DNA of 19,641 nt, taken from assembly GCA_044370695.1 (NCBI GenBank), contig JBILVB010000062.1, forward strand, positions 1 through 19,641. The letters run 5' to 3'. The DNA comes from JBEIFW01 sp044370695. GTDB taxonomy: Bacteria > Actinomycetota > Acidimicrobiia > Acidimicrobiales > Ilumatobacteraceae. The position numbers and the translations under genes were made by a program. Shown one piece after another: positions 7,774 to 14,137 of this stretch. Within the stretch, counting starts at the first letter, position 1. Each line of letters begins with the position of its first letter. The notes beneath the pieces are model-generated. The model was given only the letters and a program-made list of their open reading frames with translations. It had not been told where the DNA came from and made no database searches.

Positions 7774-7796
7774 CGCGACCCCCTACGCACCAGCCA

Positions 7797-7828
7797 CGAC
7801 GGCGCGTTGCCGTCGCAGGACGCGTCCT
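7797..7828 (-). repeat. Two adjacent inverted repeats between gmk and the MDMPI-like gene
   Basis: AGGACGCGTCCT (7817-7828) is a perfect 12-bp palindrome. Directly next to it CGACGGC and GCCGTCG (7797-7803 and 7809-7815) form a 7-bp stem with a 5-base loop. There is no T-run, so it is not a classical terminator. It could be a T-less actinobacterial terminator or an operator for the downstream gene. Confidence 0.45.
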
Positions 7829-7855
7829 ACCACGACCGCGCCCCACACGGCCCGA

Positions 7856-8401
7856 TCAGACGGTCCGCTTCGTCCGCTCCGAGGCGATGATCCGCTGCAG
7901 CTGCGCGATCGTCCGGTCGAGGTCGTCGTTCACGACCACGTGGTCGGCGAGCTCGATCCCGGCGGGCTCTTCCTCCTCGGCCTTGCGGAGGCGAGCGAGC
8001 ACCTTGTCGGGATCGTCGCCGCGGACCTGCAGCCGGCGGCGCTGCTCGTCGCGGCTCGGGGGAAGCAGGAACACGAGCACGGCGTCGGGGAACTTCGATC
8101 GCAACTGGCGCGCGCCGTCGAGCTCGATCTCGTAGATCTGGACCTCGTCTCCGGCCCGGTCGGGTACGGGCGTGCCGTAGAGCTGGCCGAGGAAGTCGGT
8201 CCACTCGAGGAAGCCGTCCGACGCGATCCGGTCCTCGAAACAGTCCCGGGTGACGAACACGTAGGCGTCGTCGGGCTCTCCGGGCCGCTGCGGCCGTGTC
8301 GTCCACGAACGCGACAACCACAGACTGGGGTCGCGCGCGACCAGTGCGTGCACGATGGTGCCCTTTCCGACACCACCCGGCCCGGAGATGACGACGATCA
8401 G
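7856..8401 (-). CDS. gmk: Guanylate kinase, probably starting at CTG
   Basis: Phosphorylates GMP to GDP with ATP in the cytoplasm. The protein (181 residues) has the P-loop GPGGVGKGT (7-15), the GMP-binding SRSWTTRPQRPGE (30-42) and LEWTDF...YGTP (65-78), and the lid/core segment ending in NDDLDRTI (158-165). A GTG at residue 17 would delete the P-loop and cannot be the real start. Reading upstream in frame, no ATG, GTG or TTG occurs for well over 150 bases. A CTG at 8401 gives the canonical N-terminus (M)IVVISGPGG and has GGAGGG seven bases ahead. The stop of mihF lies 17 bases upstream, so there is no room for a longer protein without overlap. Gene identity is firm; the start codon is inference. 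Confidence 0.93.
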   Translation of the reverse strand: MIVVISGPGGVGKGTIVHALVARDPSLWLSRSWTTRPQRPGEPDDAYVFVTRDCFEDRIASDGFLEWTDFLGQLYGTPVPDRAGDEVQIYEIELDGARQLRSKFPDAVLVFLLPPSRDEQRRRLQVRGDDPDKVLARLRKAEEEEPAGIELADHVVVNDDLDRTIAQLQRIIASERTKRTV

Positions 8402-8408
8402 GGCAGCA

Positions 8409-8414
8409 CCCTCC
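8409..8414 (-). promoter_or_regulatory. Ribosome binding site supporting a CTG start of gmk
   Basis: GGAGGG on the minus strand lies in the 17-base gap between mihF and gmk, with a 7-base spacer to CTG. No standard start codon follows it in the gmk frame before the P-loop. Confidence 0.6.
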
Positions 8415-8418
8415 GGCG

Positions 8419-8733
8419 TCAGCCCAGCTTCTCCAGCAGCGCTGCGCGCTGCTGGGACCCGAGGCCCTGCACGCGGCGGGTGTCGCTGATACCGATCTCG
8501 TCCATGACCCGGCGGGCCTTGACCTTGCCCAGCCCGGGCAGGGACTCGAGCAGGGTGATCACCTTCAGCTTGCCGATCACGTCGTCGCTGTCGGCCTTCT
8601 CCAGCACGTCGACGAGGGTGAGCGTTCCGATCTTGAGCTTCTCCTTGAGCTCGGCGCGGGCGGTGCGGGCCTCGGCGGCCTTCGCGAGCGCGGCAGCGCG
8701 CTGTTCGGGGGAGAGCGGCGGGGGGGTTGCCAT
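8419..8733 (-). CDS. mihF: Actinobacterial integration host factor
   Basis: A 104-residue nucleoid protein unrelated to the HU/IHF fold of E. coli. The N-terminus PLSPEQRAAALAKAAEART (6-24) and the helical ARAELKEKLK (26-35) match the mIHF arm. A helix-two-turn-helix region LLESLPGLGKVKARRVMDEI (61-80) contacts DNA. The C-terminal RRVQGLGSQQRAALLEKLG (86-104) ends as in the family. The start is taken at the ATG at 8733, giving MATPPPLSPEQ. A GTG seven codons upstream is open but has no support. TAGGGT seven bases before the ATG could be a -10 of a leaderless message or, as AGGG, a weak ribosome binding site. A run of seven G (plus strand) encodes the PPP near the N-terminus. Confidence 0.94.
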   Translation of the reverse strand: MATPPPLSPEQRAAALAKAAEARTARAELKEKLKIGTLTLVDVLEKADSDDVIGKLKVITLLESLPGLGKVKARRVMDEIGISDTRRVQGLGSQQRAALLEKLG

Positions 8734-8740
8734 GGCGGCG

Positions 8741-8746
8741 ACCCTA
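8741..8746 (-). promoter_or_regulatory. Candidate -10 element of mihF-gmk
   Basis: TAGGGT on the minus strand fits TANNNT and ends 7 bases before the mihF ATG, the spacing expected for a leaderless transcript. The AGGG inside it could instead act as a ribosome binding site, so the two readings compete. Confidence 0.3.
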
Positions 8747-8856
8747 GCGCGCACTCGCAGAGCGAAACCGGTGCGCCGCTACGTGACGTTCGAATCCGCC
8801 GTCGAACCGACCGACCGGCGCTCAAGGTCCGCGACGGATGCGTCGATTCCTCCCGA

Positions 8857-8875
8857 GAGGCACAGGAGGTGCCTC
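8857..8875 (+). other. Stem-loop with AGGAG in the loop upstream of the J-domain gene
   Basis: GAGGCAC (8857-8863) pairs with GTGCCTC (8869-8875), a perfect 7-bp stem around the five-base loop AGGAG. It lies 27 bases before the proposed ATG of the J-domain gene, in the 169-base gap between divergent mihF and that gene. The rest of the gap holds no other clear element, apart from the mihF -10 candidate and a GTTCGA/TCGAAC inverted repeat at 8788-8807. Confidence 0.5.
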
Positions 8876-8902
8876 GACGAGAACACCCGCAAGGACGTAC
8901 CC

Positions 8903-9289
8903 ATGGGCAAGGACGCCCGCCACGCCATCCTCGGTGTCGCCGCGCACGCGAGCGAGGACGAGATCCGCCAGGCCTTCCGCCGGCGCTCGTTGTCGACCCA
9001 CCCCGACCAGGGCGGCCGCCGAGAGGACTTCGAAGCCGTCGTCGCCGCCGCCCGGTCCCTGCTCGAGGAGCGCGCCGTGCGCCCGGCCGCCCCGGCCTGT
9101 CGCCCCCGAGCCAATCCGTACGCCGCTGCGCTCCGGGGCCTCGACCGCCCGTTGCGCCCCGACCCCGAGGTGCTCGACGCCGTACGCCGTGTCCGGCGCG
9201 CCGAGCGCAACCACCTCGCCGGCGCCGTGCCCGGCCGCCCGTTCACGTCGTTCAACGACCTGCTCGAGGGCATGCGCACCGTCGCCTGA
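8903..9289 (+). CDS. Small J-domain (DnaJ-like) protein
   Basis: A 128-residue protein whose first 50 residues form a J-domain: ILGVAAHASEDEIRQAFRRR (9-28) for helices I and II and HPDQGG (33-38) with the HPD tripeptide (33-35) that stimulates Hsp70 ATPase. It has no Gly/Phe region, no zinc-finger cysteines and no DnaJ C-terminal domain, so it is a class C type co-chaperone. The second half is Arg/Pro rich and ends in FTSFNDLLEGMRTVA, which I do not recognise. The ATG was chosen because it gives the J-domain its usual N-terminus and has AAGGA seven bases upstream. No dnaK or grpE is in the window. It is convergent with the propeller gene, stops 14 bases apart. Its partner is unknown. Confidence 0.8.
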   Translation: MGKDARHAILGVAAHASEDEIRQAFRRRSLSTHPDQGGRREDFEAVVAAARSLLEERAVRPAAPACRPRANPYAAALRGLDRPLRPDPEVLDAVRRVRRAERNHLAGAVPGRPFTSFNDLLEGMRTVA

Positions 9290-9303
9290 GCGAGCGGCGG
9301 TCG

Positions 9304-10845
9304 TCACGCCCGAGCGAGACGACGGATCGTGCCGTCGCCCAGGCATCCGGCGAGCCAACCCTCACCGTCGGCGACGAGCGGCGCGGCGGTGATCGGCAGC
9401 CGGGCGTCGGCCACCGGCGCCGCGATCGGTGCGTCTGCAACGAGTGTCTCGATGCGCTCCGCCACGAGGTCGACGCGCGCGATCCGCCGGGTCGGCACGT
9501 GGGCGACGACGACCTCGGACAGGCCGGCGGCGACGCCCAGGGCCCCGGCGAGTTCGGAGACCCGGCGCACGACCTGGCCGTCGCGCACGGCGACGAGACC
9601 GTCGGCGGCGGCGACCCAGACGGTCCCGTCGGGGCCGACGGCCAGCGCGGCCGGCCGGTCGAGGCCGCCCATGACGGGCGTGCACACCCCGGCGGCATCC
9701 ATTCGGGTGACCCGCCCGGCGGCGTGCTCGGCGACCAGGACGGTGCCGTCACCGGCCCCCGCCATCGCGCGCGGCCCAGCGAGGCCCGATGCGAGCGACT
9801 CGGCCGGCACGCCGGCGCGGCAACGGAGCACGGCGCCGTGGGCGGTCGCCACCACCGGCGCTCCGTCGAGGACCCCGGTGGCCACGGCCAGGCCGGGGAG
9901 GTCGGCGAGCAGCACGTGGGTGCGCTCGACGGTGCCGTCGCGGCCGACCACGGCGAGCGACAACCCGTCGGCCGCGGCGATGCGCCCGTCATCGAGCACG
10001 GCGAGCCCGTAGGGCCCGAGCAGTCCGCTCGGCGACAGGATGCGGTCGGACCCCTCGGACACCCGCCCGTCGACGAAGTGGGCCACGAACAACCGGTCGT
10101 CGGCCGACAGCGCGATGTTGTCGATCCCGCGGCCCACTGCGGCAACGGTCTCGCGTCGGCCGGTCGCGAGATCGATCCTCGTCACGACGCCGGCGGCCGA
10201 CTCCGGGGTCACCAAACGGCCGGCGGAGTCGAACTTGACCGCGACGGGGGCGGCGAGGCCGCCGAAGGCCTTGTGGGACGTGCCCGTCGCGAGGTCGTAC
10301 CGCCAGATCTCCCCGGCCGCCACCTGCGGGAACCACAGGGCGTCGTCGGGTCCGACGGCGAGCGCGTTCGGCGTGACGAGTTCGTCGAGCAACAGCCGGG
10401 GCGGCCGCTCCCCCGACGGGTCGAGCTCCCACAGCCGGCCCCCGGGGCGGAACTCGTCGGCGAACAGGCGCCGGCGCGACCGGTCGGTGGTGATCCCGTT
10501 GATGCCGGGTAGGTCGTCGACGAGGGTGCGGTACGAGCCGTCGGGGTTGCGCACCGACACCGTCGCGTTCATCGGTTCGGTCGCGTAGAAGGACCCGTCG
10601 GCGAGGAACACGCCGTCGTCGGGCGCAGTGATCCCCGTCCCGATCCCCGACCACACCCGGTGCGCGCCGGTGTCGATGTCGATGGCGGTGACCTGGGAGC
10701 CGAACACCTGCGTGACGTAGAGATCCCGACCGGACTGCACGATGCCGTTGGCGCCCCACAGTCGGGCCGGACCGACGATCGGCTCGAACCGCCAGCCCGC
10801 CGCCACCTCGGCGACGGGTCCTGCGTACGCCTGCCAACGGTCCAT
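9304..10845 (-). CDS. NHL/SMP-30-like beta-propeller protein
   Basis: A 513-residue cytoplasmic-looking protein, with no signal peptide or membrane segment, built of repeated four-strand modules. Recurrent phrases such as GINGITTD (114-121), TPNALAVGPDDALWF (158-172), DNIALSADDRLFVAH (242-256), GPYGLAVLDDGRIAAADG (277-294) and DRPAALAVGPDGTVWVA (396-412) mark blades. I count roughly eleven or twelve modules, more than one six- or seven-bladed propeller, so two fused propellers are likely. The first half resembles the SMP-30/gluconolactonase superfamily through its NG and PN turns; the enzymatic role is unproven. The ATG is preceded by GGGGGGAG. It follows the importer ATPase by 63 bases on the same strand and may be its operon partner; function unknown. 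Confidence 0.7.
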   Translation of the reverse strand: MDRWQAYAGPVAEVAAGWRFEPIVGPARLWGANGIVQSGRDLYVTQVFGSQVTAIDIDTGAHRVWSGIGTGITAPDDGVFLADGSFYATEPMNATVSVRNPDGSYRTLVDDLPGINGITTDRSRRRLFADEFRPGGRLWELDPSGERPPRLLLDELVTPNALAVGPDDALWFPQVAAGEIWRYDLATGTSHKAFGGLAAPVAVKFDSAGRLVTPESAAGVVTRIDLATGRRETVAAVGRGIDNIALSADDRLFVAHFVDGRVSEGSDRILSPSGLLGPYGLAVLDDGRIAAADGLSLAVVGRDGTVERTHVLLADLPGLAVATGVLDGAPVVATAHGAVLRCRAGVPAESLASGLAGPRAMAGAGDGTVLVAEHAAGRVTRMDAAGVCTPVMGGLDRPAALAVGPDGTVWVAAADGLVAVRDGQVVRRVSELAGALGVAAGLSEVVVAHVPTRRIARVDLVAERIETLVADAPIAAPVADARLPITAAPLVADGEGWLAGCLGDGTIRRLARA

Positions 10846-10908
10846 GGCGATGCTCCCCCCACGTCGCTGCCCGGCGACGGCGCCGACGCTACCGGCGCGC
10901 GAGTCGCG

Positions 10909-11526
10909 TCACTCGACGAGCCGGCCGGCGCGCAGCGTCACCACCCGGTCGCCGACGGCCTCGGCATCGGCGACGTCGTGGGTCACCACGACGGCGGTCG
11001 TCCCCGAGGCCCGCAGGATCGAGCGAACCTCCCGGCGCAGCGCCTCACGCAGTTCGGGGTCGAGGGAGGCGAACGGCTCGTCGAGGAGAAGCACCTCGGG
11101 CCGGGGGGCGAGCGCACGGGCGAGCGCGACCCGCTGCGATTCGCCGCCCGACAGTTCGTGGGGCCGGCGGCGGGCGAACCCGTCGAGGCGGACCAGCGAC
11201 AGCAGTTCGGCGACACGGGCGGCACGCTCGCGCCGGGCCACCCCGAACCCGACGTTGCCGGCGACGTCGAGGTGCGGGAACAGCGCGTGGTCCTGGAACA
11301 CGAGCCCGACCCGGCGCCGCTCGGGCGGCTCGGTGGTCACGTCGCGGGTCCCGATGCGGATCGAGCCCGCCGAGACCGGGACGAGACCGGCGACGGCCCG
11401 CAACAGCGTCGTCTTGCCGGCGCCGCTCGGCCCGACGAGTACGAGCACCTCGCTGTCGGCCACCGTCAGGTCGACCCCGGTGAGCAGCGGGGCGACCCCC
11501 ACCCCGCGCAGTTCGAGCCCGCTCAC
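10909..11526 (-). CDS. ABC importer ATP-binding protein (iron/thiamine type)
   Basis: A 205-residue nucleotide-binding subunit that powers uptake through the adjacent permease. All motifs are intact: Walker A GPSGAGKTT (32-40), Q-loop Gln78 in VFQDHALFPHL (76-86), signature LSGGESQR (125-132), Walker B EVLLLDEP (144-151), D-loop SLD (154-156) and H-loop His183. The start GTG overlaps the permease stop (GTGA); the frame stays open further upstream only as a shadow of the permease. The protein ends right after the catalytic core, so it lacks the C-terminal TOBE/regulatory domain of FbpC-type ATPases (about 350 residues) and is closer in size to ThiQ. The binding protein upstream argues for iron rather than thiamine. 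Confidence 0.93.
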   Translation of the reverse strand: MSGLELRGVGVAPLLTGVDLTVADSEVLVLVGPSGAGKTTLLRAVAGLVPVSAGSIRIGTRDVTTEPPERRRVGLVFQDHALFPHLDVAGNVGFGVARRERAARVAELLSLVRLDGFARRRPHELSGGESQRVALARALAPRPEVLLLDEPFASLDPELREALRREVRSILRASGTTAVVVTHDVADAEAVGDRVVTLRAGRLVE

Positions 11527-13067
11527 GCGACCATCTCCGCACCGCGTGCAAGCGCAACGAGCAGCACGGCGACACCGGCCGAGGCAAGCCCGGCAACGAG
11601 AAGTCCGGGCACGGCGGCCTGCTCCCACCGGGAGTCCGACGTCGCCTGCCAGACCCACACCGGGAGGGTGTCGACACCGAAGGGGCGCAGCAACAGCGTC
11701 ACGGGCAGCTCCTTCACCACGTCGATGCCCACGAGCGCGGCCGCCACGACCACACCGGGGCGCACCAACGGGAGCTCGACGCGCAGCGCCACCGCAGCCG
11801 GGCCCGACCCGAGGGTGCGAGCAGCCTCGACCACCCGCTCGGGCACCTTGTCGGCACTGGCGGCGACCGCCGCGTGGGCGACGGCGACGTAGCGGACGGC
11901 CAGCGCGTACACGAGCACGCCGAGGGTGCCGGCCAGCGCCCAACCGCCAGGCCACCAGCCCTGGGCCTCGAGCCATGCGACGCACACGAGCACGCCGACC
12001 GCGACCACCGGTCCGGGGACTGCGTAGCCGGTGGTCGCGACCCGGGCGAGCAGGCGTGCCGCCCGGGCCCGGCCCGGTCGTCCGGCGAGCGCGAGCGCCG
12101 TGCCCGCCACCACCGTGACCACCACGGCGAACGAGACGACCACCAGCGAGTCGAGCAGGTGATCGACGACGCCGCCCGACACGGTGCGAGCCTGTCCGTC
12201 GGCCACCGTGGTCCACGCCCATGGGACGAGGCGCACGAGCGGCACCCCGATCGCCGCGACGAGGAGCATGACCGGGCCGGCCGCCACGGCGATCCCCCGC
12301 ACACCGCGCACGCGCCGAGCGGCGACACCGGCGTCCCGACCGCCACGTTGGACGAACCGGGCCCGACCGCGAGCGAGGCGCTCGACCGTCACCAGCACGA
12401 CCGCTGCGCCCACCAACACCGAGGCCAGTTCGGCGGCACCGTCGCGGTCGTCGAGGCCGAACCACACCCGGAACACCCCGTCGGCGACGGTCGTGACGTC
12501 GAACAAGCGCACCGTGCCGACATCGGTGAGCACCTCCATCGCCACGAGGGCGGCGCCGGCGGCGAGCGACGGCCGGGCCAAGGGGAGCACGACGCGCCAC
12601 CACGCGGTCCACCGGGTGCAGCCGAGCGTGCGGGCCGCCTCGACGGTTCGGGCCGACTGCTCGCGCAACGCCGCCAGCGCCAGCAGGTACACGTACGGGT
12701 AGAGCGACGCCGTGAGCACCACCGCGGCCATGACGAGCCCCTGCCGACCGGTCACGTCGAGCCAGGTGAACCCACTGACGTATCCCGGCAACGCGAGGGG
12801 CAGGGCGAGCAACCAGCCGATCAGGCGCCGACCGGGAAAATCGTGCGCCGCCACGAGCCACGCGGCGGCCGTTCCCACCACGAGCGAGGCCACGACGACA
12901 CCGACGGCGAGCACGGCGGTGGAGACGAGCATCTCGACGAGGCGCGTCTGCCACAGGTGCGACCAGGTGTCCGTCGACGGCTCCAGCAGCGACGCGACGA
13001 CGACCACGACCGGCGCGGCCAGGACCGCCGCGCCCACGGCCGTCGCCGATACGCCCAGCGCCTTCAT
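11523..13067 (-). CDS. ABC importer permease, two fused transmembrane domains (FbpB/ThiP type)
   Basis: A 514-residue inner-membrane permease with two homologous halves of about six helices each. Each half carries the EAA loop that docks on the ATPase: EAARTLGCTRWTAWWRVVLP (143-162) and EAARTLGSGPAAVALRVELP (414-433). Hydrophobic segments include roughly 5-27, 46-73, 83-100, 110-133 and 166-180 in the first half, and 258-281, 304-328, 350-368, 377-402 and 435-460 in the second. The start ATG overlaps the stop of the binding-protein gene (ATGA), and the stop overlaps the ATPase GTG. Fused permeases of this type belong to ferric iron and thiamine importers. The longer upstream open frame is out of phase with the true binding-protein gene. 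Confidence 0.92.
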   Translation of the reverse strand: MKALGVSATAVGAAVLAAPVVVVVASLLEPSTDTWSHLWQTRLVEMLVSTAVLAVGVVVASLVVGTAAAWLVAAHDFPGRRLIGWLLALPLALPGYVSGFTWLDVTGRQGLVMAAVVLTASLYPYVYLLALAALREQSARTVEAARTLGCTRWTAWWRVVLPLARPSLAAGAALVAMEVLTDVGTVRLFDVTTVADGVFRVWFGLDDRDGAAELASVLVGAAVVLVTVERLARGRARFVQRGGRDAGVAARRVRGVRGIAVAAGPVMLLVAAIGVPLVRLVPWAWTTVADGQARTVSGGVVDHLLDSLVVVSFAVVVTVVAGTALALAGRPGRARAARLLARVATTGYAVPGPVVAVGVLVCVAWLEAQGWWPGGWALAGTLGVLVYALAVRYVAVAHAAVAASADKVPERVVEAARTLGSGPAAVALRVELPLVRPGVVVAAALVGIDVVKELPVTLLLRPFGVDTLPVWVWQATSDSRWEQAAVPGLLVAGLASAGVAVLLVALARGAEMVA

Positions 13068-14092
13068 CGGTGGCCGGCGCGGTCCAGCAGCTTGACGGCC
13101 TCGGGCTGCAGTGCGCCGAAACGCTCGACGGCGATCGGGTCGCGGGTGTACGAGCCGAGCGCGGCGACCTCGGCCCGGGGGGCGACCGAGGCTGCGGCCG
13201 GCTCCTCGAAGTTCGCGTCCGCGAACGACCGTTGACCGTTCGTGGCGAGCCACTCGATCAACCGCTTGGCTCCGGACGGGTTCGGCGCATGGGTCGCGAT
13301 CCCCGCCCCGCTGACGTTGACGTGGGTGCCGGGACCGTCGGTGATCCACACGACCTGCGCAAGGTCCTTGCCCTCCGAGCGCGCCCGCAGCAGGTAGTAG
13401 GTGTTCGTGACCGCGACGTCGCAGGTCCCGTCGGCCAGCGCCTCGAGGATCTTGGTGTCGGAATCGAGGTACGTCGGGGCGTTCGCCACCCAACCCTTCA
13501 CGATGCGCTCGGCCGCAGCGACGCCCCCGTCGGCGATGAGCGCTGCGACCAGCGACTGCGTGTACGGGTGCGTCGCCGGCCGCAGGCACAGCTTGCCCTT
13601 CCACCGGGCGTCGCCGAGCGCAGCGTACGAGCGCGGGGCCTCGGCCTCCGGCACCCGCGTCGCACGCATCACGGTGCGGGCGCGTACCGACAGCGCCGTC
13701 CAGCGGTCCTGCGGGTCACGCAGGGCAGCGGGCACCGCAGCAGACACCACGCTCGACCCGAGCGGCGCGAGCAGCCCGTCGGTCGCGGCGAGCTCGAGGT
13801 TGGCGGCGTCGGCGGCGAGGTACACGTCGGCCGGGGTGTTCTTGCCCTCCGTCTTCAGGCGTTCGCGCAGCTCCGGGTCCCGGCCGGTGGTGAACCGCAC
13901 GCCGATGCCGGTCTCGGCGCTGAACGCGCTGAACACCTGCTCGATCCCGTAGTGACGGCCGAGGTACACGGTGACCTGACCCGCCGACGTGCCGGTGGTG
14001 TCGCCCGACGACCCCCCGGCGCCGCACGCTGCGAGGACCGCCCCGGCTGCGGCGACGGTCGCAGCGGCTGCCAGGAAACCCTTCATCTTCAT
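13064..14092 (-). CDS. Iron-type extracellular solute-binding lipoprotein
   Basis: A 342-residue binding protein delivered to the outer face of the membrane. Basic MKMK, a hydrophobic stretch (about 6-19) and the lipobox LAAC (20-23) make a lipoprotein signal with Cys23 as lipid anchor, followed by a Gly/Ser/Thr linker. The mature part begins VTVYLGRHYGIEQVF (40-54), as in FbpA/FutA-type ferric binding proteins. It has TPADVYLAADAANL (86-99), DPQDRWTALSVRAR (126-139) and paired tyrosines in TNTYYLLR (229-236), the usual place of the iron-coordinating Tyr-Tyr. Starts are possible at 14110, 14092 and 14086; 14092 is preferred because the first falls inside a palindromic operator. Substrate iron is a family inference. 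Confidence 0.88.
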   Translation of the reverse strand: MKMKGFLAAAATVAAAGAVLAACGAGGSSGDTTGTSAGQVTVYLGRHYGIEQVFSAFSAETGIGVRFTTGRDPELRERLKTEGKNTPADVYLAADAANLELAATDGLLAPLGSSVVSAAVPAALRDPQDRWTALSVRARTVMRATRVPEAEAPRSYAALGDARWKGKLCLRPATHPYTQSLVAALIADGGVAAAERIVKGWVANAPTYLDSDTKILEALADGTCDVAVTNTYYLLRARSEGKDLAQVVWITDGPGTHVNVSGAGIATHAPNPSGAKRLIEWLATNGQRSFADANFEEPAAASVAPRAEVAALGSYTRDPIAVERFGALQPEAVKLLDRAGHR

Positions 14093-14110
14093 GTTCGGTA
14101 TACCTAACAT
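14091..14110. promoter_or_regulatory. 20-bp near-perfect palindrome, candidate metal-regulator operator
   Basis: Plus strand ATGTTCGGTATACCTAACAT matches its own reverse complement at 18 of 20 positions, the only mismatched pair being the sixth base of each half. The half-sites TTAGG and CCTAA around TATA resemble boxes of DtxR-family metal-dependent repressors (IdeR, MntR). It overlaps the start region of the binding-protein gene, so a bound repressor would block transcription start or initiation. The spacing differs from the 19-bp IdeR consensus, so the regulator is uncertain. Confidence 0.55.
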
Positions 14111-14123
14111 CGGCGAATTCCGT

Positions 14124-14129
14124 CGTCAA
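14124..14129 (-). promoter_or_regulatory. Candidate -35 element of the metal importer
   Basis: TTGACG on the minus strand lies just before the palindrome, in the gap after pyrD. A -10 at the expected distance would fall on TAGGTA inside the palindrome, giving a promoter whose -10 is covered by the operator. Confidence 0.3.
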
Positions 14130-14137
14130 CTCGCTGA

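Noticed and set aside
5404..7890. 828-codon plus-strand open frame over coaBC, rpoZ and the MDMPI-like gene
   Set aside because: It crosses several real minus-strand genes, has no recognisable motif, and is explained by GC-biased third positions.
8720..8726. Run of seven G in mihF as a phase-variation tract
   Set aside because: It is short, codes for prolines in an essential-type gene, and nothing else suggests switching.
8788..8807. GTTCGA-N8-TCGAAC inverted repeat as a LexA (SOS) box
   Set aside because: The actinobacterial SOS box is TCGAAC-N4-GTTCGA; here the half-sites are in reverse order and the spacer is wrong.
8869..10512. 547-codon plus-strand frame starting at the GTG in the hairpin stem
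   Set aside because: It overlaps the J-protein gene in another frame and runs antisense through the propeller gene, with no motif; at most its first codons could be a leader peptide.
10862..10879. CGTCGC/GCGACG stem-loop between the importer ATPase and the propeller gene as a terminator
   Set aside because: Only a 6-bp stem without a T-run in a very GC-rich gap; such stems are expected by chance.
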